This document shows, in pieces, positions 1 to 7,451 of a DNA stretch of 11,007 nucleotides (position 1 is its first letter; each line of letters starts with the position of its first letter). The position numbers and the translations under genes were made by a program. The stretch is from an uncultured Eubacteriales bacterium (GTDB taxonomy: Bacteria; Bacillota; Clostridia; Oscillospirales; Oscillospiraceae): assembly GCA_900553545.1 (NCBI GenBank), contig USDP01000043.1:1-11007 (forward strand). The letters are read 5' to 3'. The notes beneath the pieces were generated by a model. That model was not told the DNA's origin, searched no databases, and saw only the letters and a list, made by a program, of their open reading frames with translations.

Positions 1-1871
1 GTGCCGAAGGGGTCATGGTTGTCGTCGGTATCGCCGGTGTTTCCGGTGTCGCCGGTATTGCCGGAGTCCGGATTCGTCGGATCGGTGGTATCATCCGGGT
101 TTTCGGGGTCTTCCGGTTCCTCGGGTTCCGGCTCGACGTAGGGCGTGACCTCGTAGGAGATGTTGCGGGACTTATAGACGTCCGTGTGCAGCTTTTCCTC
201 TTTCAGCACGCTGCCGTCGGCCTTGACATACTTGCGGTACGCCTCGACGGTGTAGCCGGTGTAAGCGCCGTTGACGCGCTTGCCGAGGACATATTTATTG
301 CCCTGTGCGTCGACGGCGATGTCGATGGCGTTGCCGTTGGCGTCCACGCCGGCGCCCTTCTGAATGGTGATCTCGGTCTTCTGGTCGTCGGTCTTGCCGG
401 CCTCCTCGATGACCGTCTTATAGGCCTTGGTGTTGATGGTCTTGTGGCTCAGCTCGATATGATCCCAGTCGCGCTCGGGCGTGGTGCCCAGAAGCTTGAT
501 GTGGACATAACCGCCGGAGACGGAGGCGTCGATGCGGATGGGCTTTTCGGTGTTGTTCTTGAACTTATAATCGATGCTGCCCCAGTAGACGGTCGCGTCC
601 ATGCCGGCCTCGACGTAGGTGACGAGGTACATGTGCGGCTCGCGGTAGGTGATCTGCATGTCGGCAAGCAAACAGGCGGTGTAGATGGTCGAGGCAACCT
701 GGCAGACGCCGCCGCCCTCGGATTCCTCGCTCTTGCCGCCGGAGGCATAGACGGTCGCGGCCTTATAGCCCTTCTCCTTCGTGCGTTCGCCGACGACGCC
801 GTTGAACGAGAACTCCTCGCCGGGATTCAGGATCGTGCCGTTGATGGCCTTGCAGGCCAGCTCGAGATTGGTGGTACGGTTGGCGTTTGCCGTGTGCGGG
901 GAATCACACTGGCCGAGGACGTCGGAGAAGAATTCCTTTTCCAGTGTTTTCAGCGTGACCTCCGGCTCGCGGTCCTCCATCTGGATGGTGATGACCTCGC
1001 CGGCCTTGGCCATCGCGATCTGCTGCGTGTAATAGGCAAGGTCAAAGCCGTAGCCGATCTCTTCCGGCACGAGCTTTTTGGCCTCTTCGTCGTAGTAGGC
1101 GTCGACGGTGTCAGTGCAGTACTTGTCATAATAGCTCTGCAGATCGACCGGGTCACAGGGCGTGGTGTCATAATCGAAGCTGAGATCGGAGAAGTTGCCC
1201 GTCGTGAACCGCTGGATGACCGCGTCATAGAGTGCATCGGCGTCGAGATGGATGGCCGGGGAGCCGGCGGTGACGGTGATGGTGCCTGCCTCTTCATCGA
1301 CCTTGACGATGGGGTCGATGCGGTCTGTCTCGACGTCGCGTGCGGTCTGGTCGATCAGGGAGCGGATGTACTCGGTGTCGAGATTCAGGCTGGATTCCAG
1401 ATCGACGTTATATTCGTTATGCTTCGCGCGGTTGTAGGTGATGAGCGCAGTGATGGGCCCGCCGCTGCGGCCATACTGCATGGCCTGGTCGACGGCCTCG
1501 TCGGCGTTCAGCGCGACCTGGCTGACCTCCGGCGTGAAAGACAGCGAACGATCCGGGAGCACAACAGTCAGCGTGTCGGCAGAGGTGTGCTGGTCGACAG
1601 CCTCCTGTACGGCGTTGATGGCGGCGTCGCGCTTTAGCCCGCCGACGTTGATGCCCGCAACATAGACATTCGGGTAGATGGTGTCCTGCCCTTTCAGGAT
1701 CATGCCGTAGGCACAGACGCAGAGCACGGCCACCAGGATGACGCAGCCGAGAATGATGCCGACTTTTTTGCCGCCGCCGGACTGTTTCGGGGCGGACGCG
1801 CCGCCGGTATGCTTCTGCGCGGCGGTCGGCTTGTGGGAAGGCTTGGCAGCCTCAAATTTTCCTCGTTTCAA
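1..1871 (-). CDS. VanW-domain, membrane-anchored cell-wall protein (partial, C-terminus off the left edge)
   Basis: The reading frame is open for 623 codons from 1871 to the window edge, so the C-terminus is missing. Residues 1-36 are basic and cytoplasmic-type, and residues 37-57 form one hydrophobic segment (signal anchor), so the rest should lie outside the membrane. Residues about 65-320 resemble the putative peptidoglycan-binding repeats (PG_binding_4 type) that precede VanW domains. Residues about 325-460 are the VanW domain, with the conserved LNPGEEFSFN stretch and the GGGVCQVAST motif around Cys390. Residues about 535-577 look like the short C-terminal module of YoaR-type proteins. 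From about 578 the chain turns into a Pro/Glu then Asp/Thr/Gly/Asn-rich tail, probably a flexible wall spacer. The start is TTG at 1869-1871, chosen because AGGAGG lies 8 nt upstream and no ATG or GTG is available there. The exact role of VanW domains is not settled; wall binding is an inference. Confidence 0.87.
   Translation of the reverse strand, partial: MKRGKFEAAKPSHKPTAAQKHTGGASAPKQSGGGKKVGIILGCVILVAVLCVCAYGMILKGQDTIYPNVYVAGINVGGLKRDAAINAVQEAVDQHTSADTLTVVLPDRSLSFTPEVSQVALNADEAVDQAMQYGRSGGPITALITYNRAKHNEYNVDLESSLNLDTEYIRSLIDQTARDVETDRIDPIVKVDEEAGTITVTAGSPAIHLDADALYDAVIQRFTTGNFSDLSFDYDTTPCDPVDLQSYYDKYCTDTVDAYYDEEAKKLVPEEIGYGFDLAYYTQQIAMAKAGEVITIQMEDREPEVTLKTLEKEFFSDVLGQCDSPHTANANRTTNLELACKAINGTILNPGEEFSFNGVVGERTKEKGYKAATVYASGGKSEESEGGGVCQVASTIYTACLLADMQITYREPHMYLVTYVEAGMDATVYWGSIDYKFKNNTEKPIRIDASVSGGYVHIKLLGTTPERDWDHIELSHKTINTKAYKTVIEEAGKTDDQKTEITIQKGAGVDANGNAIDIAVDAQGNKYVLGKRVNGAYTGYTVEAYRKYVKADGSVLKEEKLHTDVYKSRNISYEVTPYVEPEPEEPEDPENPDDTTDPTNPDSGNTGDTGNTGDTDDNHDPFG
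27..62 (-). repeat. Two tandem 18-bp units coding GNTGDT twice
   Basis: Two adjacent 18-bp units (27-44 and 45-62) agree at 15 of 18 positions. In the minus-strand VanW-protein frame they encode GNTGDT twice, residues 604-615, inside the low-complexity acidic tail. Such units can expand or contract by slippage. More copies may lie beyond the window edge. Confidence 0.7.
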
Positions 1872-1879
1872 ATGAGATC

Positions 1880-1885
1880 CCTCCT
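1880..1885 (-). promoter_or_regulatory. Ribosome binding site fixing the TTG start of the VanW-domain gene
   Basis: A perfect AGGAGG on the minus strand lies 8 nt before the TTG at 1871. There is no competing ATG or GTG in frame nearby, so this site decides the start. Confidence 0.85.
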
Positions 1886-1895
1886 ATTCGGAACA

Positions 1896-1909
1896 CGGCA
1901 ATTTTGCCG
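1896..1909 (-). promoter_or_regulatory. Small inverted repeat in the 5' leader of the VanW-domain gene
   Basis: Six-base arms CGGCAA and TTGCCG face each other across 2 nt, between the predicted transcription start and the ribosome site. As RNA it would make a 5-bp stem with a 4-nt loop, which is weak. It could equally be a protein-binding site, or chance. Confidence 0.35.
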
Positions 1910-1935
1910 AAAAGACTCGATCATGGGTTATCCAC

Positions 1936-1964
1936 ATTATAGCGGAGCGGCCCGGGATTTGCAA
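1936..1964 (-). promoter_or_regulatory. Sigma-A type promoter for the VanW-domain gene
   Basis: On the minus strand a -35 box TTGCAA (1964-1959) and a perfect -10 box TATAAT (1941-1936) are separated by 17 bp. Transcription would begin near 1929, giving a leader of about 58 nt. I see no convincing terminator between the mfd stop codon and this promoter, so some read-through from mfd is also possible. Confidence 0.75.
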
Positions 1965-2008
1965 TGGCAATTCGATCAAGAAAGTGTGTCGGAATTCTGA
2001 ATTTTCCA

Positions 2009-5000
2009 TTAAGGATTGCCAGATTCCGTACTGCTCGAACGCGCGACTGCATAATTTCCGACTAATTTCTGCGCAATTTTCAGCGCGTCCTCGCCTTTGG
2101 CGAGCTTGACGGTGAGCTGCGGCTGCTTGCCCGCGGCAAAGAAGATGCGGCCCTTGAAGTCCGGCGCGGCACAGCAAGCCGAGACGGCGGCAAAGTCCAG
2201 CACGGCCATGAAGATCATGACGGATGTGTCCTTCTGGCTGATCTCGGTGATGCCCGCGGCGGCGGCCCGGGCGCGGAGCAGCGCGACATCGATCAGGTTC
2301 AGCACGCCCTTGGGCGGGTCGCCATAGCGGTCGATGATCTCGTCGAGCAGGTCGTCCGCGTCGGACTGCGAGCGGATGGCGGCCATGCGGCGGTAGAGGT
2401 CCATGCGCTGCTCGCCGGAGGTGACGTAGGTCTTGGCAATGTTGGCCGCGATGTTGAGGTCGGCGGTACATTCCGGCTCCTTGAGCGCGCCCTCGCCCTG
2501 CTCCTCCAGAACCGCTTCTTCGAGCAATTTCAGGTACATGTCGTAGCCGACGGACATCATGTGGCCCGACTGCTCCGAGCCGAGCAGGTCGCCCGCACCA
2601 CGGATCTCAAGGTCGCGCATCGCGATCTTGAAGCCGGAGCCGAACTCCGCGTATTCGCGGATGGCCTCGAGGCGCTTTTCCGCGACCTCGGAGAGCACCT
2701 TGCCCTTGCGAAACGTCAGATAGGCGTAGGCGTGCCGGCTCGAACGACCGACGCGGCCGCGCAGCTGATGGAGCTGCGAGAGGCCAAACTTGTCGGCGTC
2801 CTCGATGATGAGGGTGTTGACGTTCGGGACGTCGATGCCGGTTTCGATAATCGTCGTGCAGACGAGGACCTGGATGTCGCCGTTCGTGAGGGACTGCATC
2901 ACGTCGCTGAGGCCCTCCTCCCCCATCTTGCCGTGGGCCACGGCGATGGAGACATCCTCGCCGAGCTGCTGCTTCAGCTTGGCGGCGCATTCGTCGATCG
3001 TCTCGACGCGGTTGTGCAGGTAATAGACCTGTCCGCCGCGCGCGAGTTCCCGCCGGATGGCCTCGAGGACGACCTGATCGTTGTGCTCGAGGACAAACGT
3101 CTGCACGGGATAGCGATCCTGCGGCGGCTCTTCGATCGTGGACATGTCGCGCAGACCCGAGAGGGCCATGTTGAGCGTGCGCGGGATGGGTGTTGCGGAT
3201 AGTGTTAAGACGTCGACGCCGCGCGAAAGTTCCTTCAGCCGCTCTTTGTGCGTCACGCCGAAGCGCTGCTCCTCGTCGATGATCAGAAGGCCGAGATCCT
3301 TGAACTGCACCGATTTTTGCAGCAGCTTGTGCGTGCCGATGATGAGGTCGATCTTGCCGGCGGACAGGTCGTAGAGCGTCTTTTTCTGCTGCTGCGCCGT
3401 GCGGAACCGGGAGAGGACGTCGATCGTGACCGGGAACGACGCGAAGCGGCGGACGGCGGTTAAATAGTGCTGCTGGGCCAGAACGGTCGTCGGCACCAGA
3501 ATGGCCACCTGTTTGCCGTCCAAAATGCACTTCATCGCGGCGCGGAGGGCGACCTCTGTCTTGCCGAAGCCGACGTCGCCGCAGAGCAATCGCTCCATCG
3601 GGGACGGGGACTCCATATCCCGCTTGATCTCGGCGATGCAGCGGAGCTGGTCATCAGTCTCCGCATAGGGGAAGCTCTCTTCAAACTCCTTCTGCCATGG
3701 CGAATCCGCCGCAAAGGCGAAACCGGGCAGGCGCTTGCGCGCGGCATAGAGCTGAATGAGTCCTTTGGCAAGATCCTTGGCCGCAGCCTTGGCGCGGGCC
3801 TTTGCCTTCTGCCATTGGTCGCCGCCGAGCTTATTGAGGCGGACGGGCGCGTCCTCACCGCCGGAGCCGATATACTTGCTGACAAGGTCGAGCTGCGTCG
3901 CCGGGACGTAGAGCGCGTCGCTGCCCTGGTAGGCAATCTTGACGTAGTCCTTGACCACGCCGCCGACCTTCATCTGCTCCATGCCGACGTAGCGGCCGAT
4001 GCCGTGGTGCTCGTGGACGACGAGATCGCCTGGCGTGAGATCGGTGAAGGATTCGAGCTTTTTGCGGTTCGTGGCGGCTTTTTTGCGCTTGGCGGCGGGC
4101 TTCTGTTCGCGCCGGGCCAGGAGCTGCCCCTCTGTCAGGATGGCCCAGTGCAGGTCGGGATATTCGAGTCCCGCGGGGAGCGAACCGTCGGTAATCAGGA
4201 TCTGCCCCTGCTGCGGCGCTTTCGTCAGCGGGAAGGCCAGCAGCGCGTTCACGCCGCCCTCGCCCAGCATCTCTTTCAAGATCTCGCCGCGGCGTTTGCC
4301 GCCGCAGAGGACGAGGCAGCCGTATTCGTTTTTCACATAGTGCTTGAGGTCGGAAACCGCCGTATCAAGACTGCCGCCGTAGCCCGGCAGCTGCCGCGCG
4401 GTGATGGAGAGAAGCTTCTGCGGCGGGAGCGTCTCCGGGTAGCGCGCCGCGAGGAAGCTGTCGAAGTAGACTGTGCCGCGCCCGGCGAACTGGCCGAGCA
4501 GAGGCTCGTATTCCGCCTGAAATTCGCAGAGTTCGCCCGCAAGCGTGCCGGACGAGAGCAGGACGTCGAGCGTCTGCCCAAATTCCTCGCTGCGCGCCCG
4601 CGCGCCGCGCTGCAAATTGCCATGGTCGCAGAAGAAGACGGCGGCGTCCTGCGAGATGTAATCCGCCGCGCAGGCAAACTCCGGATAGATGAGCGCCAGA
4701 TAGCGATCCGCCGCGGCGAAGCTGACGCCGTTTTCCAGCTTTTCGCAGTCGGACGCCAGCGTTTTGATGAGGGCCTGATTCGGCGTTTTGCGGCGGTTCT
4801 GCCGGGCGATGTGCGCCTGCAAGTCGGCGCAGAGGCCGGAGAAGCCGCCTGGATGCAGGCCGGGCAGCGCCTCCTGCGTCGGCAGGAGGAGGGCTTCGTC
4901 ACAGTTTTCGGTGCGGCGCTGGGTGACGGGATCAAAAAAGCCCATCGCGTCCAGCTCGTCGCCGAAGAACTCGGCGCGGACGGGTTGATCGTGCGCGGGC

Positions 5001-5548
5001 GAAAAGACGTCGAGAATGCCGCCGCGCAGCGCGAACTGTCCCGCGCCCTCGACGAGGCTCGCGCGGGTATAGCCGGCGGCGGTGAGCTGTTCGGTCAGCT
5101 TGTCGAGGTCATAACTGCCGCCCGCCGTCAGGCGGATAGAGGCGGCGTAGAGCGTCGATTTCGGAATTGTGCGGAGCTGGAGCGCTTCGAGCGTCGTGAC
5201 GAGGACGGGAATCCTTCCCGCCGAGAGGTCGTAGAGGATGCGCAGCCGCCGCTGCTCCCATTCGCGGGAGACGCCCGCCGCATCGAGAAACGTCAGCTCG
5301 CGCGACGGAAGCGTCACCGGCGGCTGGCCGAGAAAGGCCGTCAGCTCGGCGGCGAGGCGGGAGGCGGCCATCTCGTCCTGGCAGACGGCGACGACGGGGC
5401 GGCTCGTGTCCTCGCGGAGCGCGGCGATCCAGTGCGCGCGGGCGATCTGGCTGACGCCGGAGACGGCGGCGGTCTGCCCCGCGTCGAGCATGGCGCGCAG
5501 CGATTCATATTCCGGGCTGCTGTGCAGCAGCGAGAGCAGGACGTTCAT
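2009..5548 (-). CDS. mfd: Transcription-repair coupling factor Mfd
   Basis: The 1179-residue protein matches Mfd in length and domain order. Mfd is a double-stranded DNA translocase that pushes stalled RNA polymerase off template lesions and recruits the UvrA/UvrB excision machinery. The N-terminal UvrB-like part includes FALRGGILDVF (residues 172-182). After a basic linker (about 482-498) comes the RNA-polymerase-interacting, CarD-like domain with LTPGDLVVHEHHGIGRYVG (504-522). The motor follows: Walker A GDVGFGKT (657-664), DEEQ box (758-761), SATPIPRT (784-791) and RGRVGR (930-935). The C-terminal regulatory domain occupies about 1030-1165. All motor motifs look intact. The ATG at 5548 is preferred because GGAGGTG sits 6 nt upstream; an in-frame TTG at 5647 would add 33 residues unlike Mfd. 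The gene lies 99 nt after pth, as in Bacillus-type clusters. Confidence 0.97.
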   Translation of the reverse strand: MNVLLSLLHSSPEYESLRAMLDAGQTAAVSGVSQIARAHWIAALREDTSRPVVAVCQDEMAASRLAAELTAFLGQPPVTLPSRELTFLDAAGVSREWEQRRLRILYDLSAGRIPVLVTTLEALQLRTIPKSTLYAASIRLTAGGSYDLDKLTEQLTAAGYTRASLVEGAGQFALRGGILDVFSPAHDQPVRAEFFGDELDAMGFFDPVTQRRTENCDEALLLPTQEALPGLHPGGFSGLCADLQAHIARQNRRKTPNQALIKTLASDCEKLENGVSFAAADRYLALIYPEFACAADYISQDAAVFFCDHGNLQRGARARSEEFGQTLDVLLSSGTLAGELCEFQAEYEPLLGQFAGRGTVYFDSFLAARYPETLPPQKLLSITARQLPGYGGSLDTAVSDLKHYVKNEYGCLVLCGGKRRGEILKEMLGEGGVNALLAFPLTKAPQQGQILITDGSLPAGLEYPDLHWAILTEGQLLARREQKPAAKRKKAATNRKKLESFTDLTPGDLVVHEHHGIGRYVGMEQMKVGGVVKDYVKIAYQGSDALYVPATQLDLVSKYIGSGGEDAPVRLNKLGGDQWQKAKARAKAAAKDLAKGLIQLYAARKRLPGFAFAADSPWQKEFEESFPYAETDDQLRCIAEIKRDMESPSPMERLLCGDVGFGKTEVALRAAMKCILDGKQVAILVPTTVLAQQHYLTAVRRFASFPVTIDVLSRFRTAQQQKKTLYDLSAGKIDLIIGTHKLLQKSVQFKDLGLLIIDEEQRFGVTHKERLKELSRGVDVLTLSATPIPRTLNMALSGLRDMSTIEEPPQDRYPVQTFVLEHNDQVVLEAIRRELARGGQVYYLHNRVETIDECAAKLKQQLGEDVSIAVAHGKMGEEGLSDVMQSLTNGDIQVLVCTTIIETGIDVPNVNTLIIEDADKFGLSQLHQLRGRVGRSSRHAYAYLTFRKGKVLSEVAEKRLEAIREYAEFGSGFKIAMRDLEIRGAGDLLGSEQSGHMMSVGYDMYLKLLEEAVLEEQGEGALKEPECTADLNIAANIAKTYVTSGEQRMDLYRRMAAIRSQSDADDLLDEIIDRYGDPPKGVLNLIDVALLRARAAAAGITEISQKDTSVMIFMAVLDFAAVSACCAAPDFKGRIFFAAGKQPQLTVKLAKGEDALKIAQKLVGNYAVARSSSTESGNP

Positions 5549-5554
5549 GGATGA

Positions 5555-5561
5555 CACCTCC
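5555..5561 (-). promoter_or_regulatory. Ribosome binding site fixing the mfd start
   Basis: GGAGGTG on the minus strand ends 6 nt before the ATG at 5548. The upstream in-frame TTG at 5647 overlaps the end of pth and has no comparable site, so this element settles the start. Confidence 0.85.
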
Positions 5562-5563
5562 AA

Positions 5564-5626
5564 AACAGGGTTAAACAGGTTTTCCGTGCAACAGGCAACG
5601 CAGGTAGAAGCATTACCCCCTACCTG
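5564..5626 (-). other. pth-mfd intergenic leader with inverted repeat and repeated CCTGTT
   Basis: In the minus-strand RNA sense, CAGGTAG (5626-5620) and CTACCTG (5607-5601) form a perfect 7-bp stem with a 12-nt loop. Downstream, CCTGTT occurs three times (5595-5590, 5579-5574, 5569-5564); each could pair with the ACAGG at the base of the upstream arm, so alternative folds can be drawn. There is no U-run after the stem, so it is not an ordinary terminator. A regulatory role upstream of mfd is speculative. Confidence 0.35.
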
Positions 5627-5647
5627 TCGAAGCCGGTCGATTTTCAA

Positions 5648-6241
5648 TTACTTACCATTGAATGATGCAGCCGCCTTTTCGCATCCATCGGTGAGGATGC
5701 AGAGCGCGGCGTCGCGCGCATTGCCCAGCGCGCGATCCAGCTCCGGCTGCTCGGCCTTGGAAAAGCTGGAGAGCACCCAGTCGGCCAGGTCATAATCGGG
5801 GTGCGGCTTCGCGCCGACGCCGATCTTGACGCGCGGGAAATCCTCACTATGAAGCATCGCGATGATGGACTTGATGCCGTTGTGGCCTCCGGCGGAGCCG
5901 GACTTGCGGACGCGGATCTTGCCGACGGGGAGCGAGATGTCGTCAAACAGGACGAGCACGCGCTCCGGCGGGATCTTATAAAAGTGCGCCGCCGCCTCGA
6001 CGGCGAGGCCGGAGGCGTTCATAAACGTCTCCGGCTTCAGGAGCAGGAGCTTTTGCCCACGGTAGTTCGCCGTGGCGCAGAGCGCCTTGTATTTGATCTT
6101 CGTGATGCGGACGCCGAGTGCGTCTGCAATGCAGTCGACGGCCATGAATCCGGCGTTGTGGCGGGTATTTTGATACTCGCCGCCCGGATTACCGAGGCCA
6201 ACAACGAGCCAGTCGCACCCGGCGGATGGGAACAATATCAT
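5648..6241 (-). CDS. pth: Peptidyl-tRNA hydrolase
   Basis: The 197-residue protein is a typical bacterial Pth, which cleaves the ester between tRNA and prematurely released peptides so the tRNA can be reused. The N-terminal signature WLVVGLGNPG leads to Asn18, and TRHNAGF contains the catalytic-type His28. FMNASG (73-78), the acidic pair Asp100-Asp101 in LFDD, and GSAGGHNGIKSI (115-126) are the other family landmarks. The C-terminal SFSKAEQ helix region is also normal. The start chosen is the ATG at 6241, one nucleotide after the prs stop codon. I see no good ribosome site upstream, so translation is probably coupled to prs. The first ten residues before the core strand are slightly longer than in E. 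coli Pth. The frame continues upstream as an overlap with prs, which I reject. Confidence 0.95.
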   Translation of the reverse strand: MILFPSAGCDWLVVGLGNPGGEYQNTRHNAGFMAVDCIADALGVRITKIKYKALCATANYRGQKLLLLKPETFMNASGLAVEAAAHFYKIPPERVLVLFDDISLPVGKIRVRKSGSAGGHNGIKSIIAMLHSEDFPRVKIGVGAKPHPDYDLADWVLSSFSKAEQPELDRALGNARDAALCILTDGCEKAAASFNGK

Positions 6242-6242
6242 A

Positions 6243-7193
6243 TCAGAACAGAGCGGACATGGAGTTTTCTTCGTAAATTCTCTGGATGGCGTCGGCGAAA
6301 ACCGGGGCCACGTCGAGATACTTGATCTTCTTGCAGGCGCCTTCCAGCGGCGGGATGGTGTTGAGCAGAGCAAGCTCTTTGATGGGGCTGGCCTCGATGC
6401 GGTCGTTGGCCGGGCCGGAGAGGACGCCGTGGGACGCGCAGGCATAGACTTCCTTCGCGCCGCCGATCTCGACGATGGCCTTGGCGGCGTTGCAGAGGGA
6501 ACCGGCGGTGTCGACCATATCATCATAGAGGATGCAGCTCTTGCCGCGGACATCGCCGATGACGTTCATGACCTCGCACTGGTTGGCCTTTTCGCGGCGC
6601 TTATCGACGATGGCAAGGCCCATGCCCATCTTGTTGGCGAAGGAACGGCTGCGGGCGACGGAGCCGACGTCCGGCGAGACGACGACCATCTCTTCCGGAT
6701 GCTCAAACTTCTCCATGAAGTATTTCACAAAGATCGGCACGGCATGCAGATTGTCCACGGGAATGTCGAAAAAGCCCTGGATCTGGGCGGCATGGAGATC
6801 CATGGTGAGCACGCGGTCGGCACCGGCGGCCTCGATCATGTTGGCGACGAGCTTTGCCGAGATGGGGTCGCGGCCCTTGGCCTTGCGATCCTGCCGGGCA
6901 TAGCCGAAATAGGGCATGACGGCGGTGATGCGGCCTGCGGAGGCGCGCTTGCAGGCGTCGATCATGACGAGCAGCTCCATCAGATGGTCGTTGACGGGCT
7001 TGCAGGTGGGCTGGACGAGGAAGACGTCGCTGCCGCGGACGGATTCGTTGATGGTCATGGAGACTTCGCCGTCGGCAAAGGATGTGACGGTGCTGTCGCC
7101 GAGGGGCAGCCACAGCTTGCGGCAGATGCCTTCGGCGAGGCTCTTGTTGGCGTTGGCGGAGAATACCTTGACATTCTTACCATGAGAAATCAT
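6243..7193 (-). CDS. prs: Ribose-phosphate pyrophosphokinase (PRPP synthetase)
   Basis: The 316-residue protein is a class I PRPP synthetase, which makes 5-phosphoribosyl-1-pyrophosphate from ribose-5-phosphate and ATP for purine, pyrimidine, NAD, histidine and tryptophan synthesis. The family signature DLHAAQIQGFFDIPVDNL is at 132-149. The flexible catalytic loop has KRRE (198-201), the PRPP-binding loop is DDMVDTAGS (224-232), and the N-terminal FADGE and YFGYARQDRK stretches are conserved. The C-terminus ends in RIYEENSMSALF, as usual. Length is normal and no key residue appears missing. The ATG at 7193 is preceded by an AGAGAGGT-like ribosome site about 8 nt upstream. It lies between glmU and pth, the same order as in Bacillus subtilis but without the ctc gene that separates prs and pth there. 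Confidence 0.97.
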   Translation of the reverse strand: MISHGKNVKVFSANANKSLAEGICRKLWLPLGDSTVTSFADGEVSMTINESVRGSDVFLVQPTCKPVNDHLMELLVMIDACKRASAGRITAVMPYFGYARQDRKAKGRDPISAKLVANMIEAAGADRVLTMDLHAAQIQGFFDIPVDNLHAVPIFVKYFMEKFEHPEEMVVVSPDVGSVARSRSFANKMGMGLAIVDKRREKANQCEVMNVIGDVRGKSCILYDDMVDTAGSLCNAAKAIVEIGGAKEVYACASHGVLSGPANDRIEASPIKELALLNTIPPLEGACKKIKYLDVAPVFADAIQRIYEENSMSALF

Positions 7194-7247
7194 TTTGAAA
7201 TACCTCTCTGATTCATCATTCTGTTCTGTATGGAAGATCTATTTGCA

Positions 7248-7260
7248 GCGGCCAGGCCGC
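7248..7260. other. 13-bp palindrome upstream of prs
   Basis: GCGGCC and GGCCGC flank a single central base, 55 bp upstream of the prs start codon and outside the neighbouring repeat. The one-base centre makes it more like a protein-binding palindrome than an RNA hairpin. I see no convincing separate promoter for prs here. In GC-rich DNA such a palindrome may be chance. Confidence 0.3.
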
Positions 7261-7293
7261 GTATGCATGGGGGTGGATCTTATAGAAGCCCTT

Positions 7294-7415
7294 GTAGGGG
7301 CGGACGACCCTGTCCGCCCGAAGCCCGCCGCAGCGGCTTGCCTCCCCTGGCAAGGTAGCGAAGCGGCCCCTTTCATAAGGGGAGCCTTTGGGCCGATGAA
7401 GGCATCGGCCCCTAC
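7294..7415. repeat. 122-bp MITE-like palindromic repeat between glmU and prs
   Basis: The block is bounded by perfect 8-bp terminal inverted repeats, GTAGGGGC (7294-7301) and GCCCCTAC (7408-7415). Just inside each end is a strong hairpin: GGGCGGAC with GTCCGCCC (7298-7305/7312-7319), and GGGCCGATG with CATCGGCCC around a 4-nt loop (7390-7398/7403-7411). The middle has two weaker stems, CTTGCC/GGCAAG (7337-7342/7349-7354) and CCCCTT/AAGGGG near 7366-7382. Part of it (7296-7325) matches 10924-10953 at 26 of 30 positions, so it belongs to a dispersed family. No transposase is encoded and I could not identify a target duplication. Open frames crossing it are artefacts of the repeat. Confidence 0.75.
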
Positions 7416-7451
7416 GACCACTGCGACGGGGATCATGCTCGTTGCGGGACA

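Noticed and set aside
15..1637. 540-residue plus-strand open frame
   Set aside because: It is antisense to the VanW-domain gene, has low-complexity Val/Gly/Asp/Leu composition typical of reverse frames in GC-rich DNA, and no recognisable domain or ribosome site.
3467..5554. 695-residue plus-strand open frame
   Set aside because: It lies wholly antisense to mfd, whose domains are unmistakable. The absence of stops follows from GC-rich third codon positions; the composition is Ala/Arg/Glu/Leu-biased with no family resemblance.
5549..5647. 34-codon N-terminal extension of mfd from TTG 5647
   Set aside because: The extension (Cys-rich, not Mfd-like) has no ribosome site and overlaps the end of pth, whereas ATG 5548 has GGAGGTG at proper spacing.
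6242..6553. Long N-terminal extension of the pth frame overlapping prs
   Set aside because: Its composition is reverse- or off-frame-like Ser/Ala/Pro/Arg, and Pth families begin just before the GLGNPG strand.
7248..7260. PurR-type operator for prs
   Set aside because: The GCGGCC palindrome does not resemble the CGAA-containing PurR box known from Bacillus.
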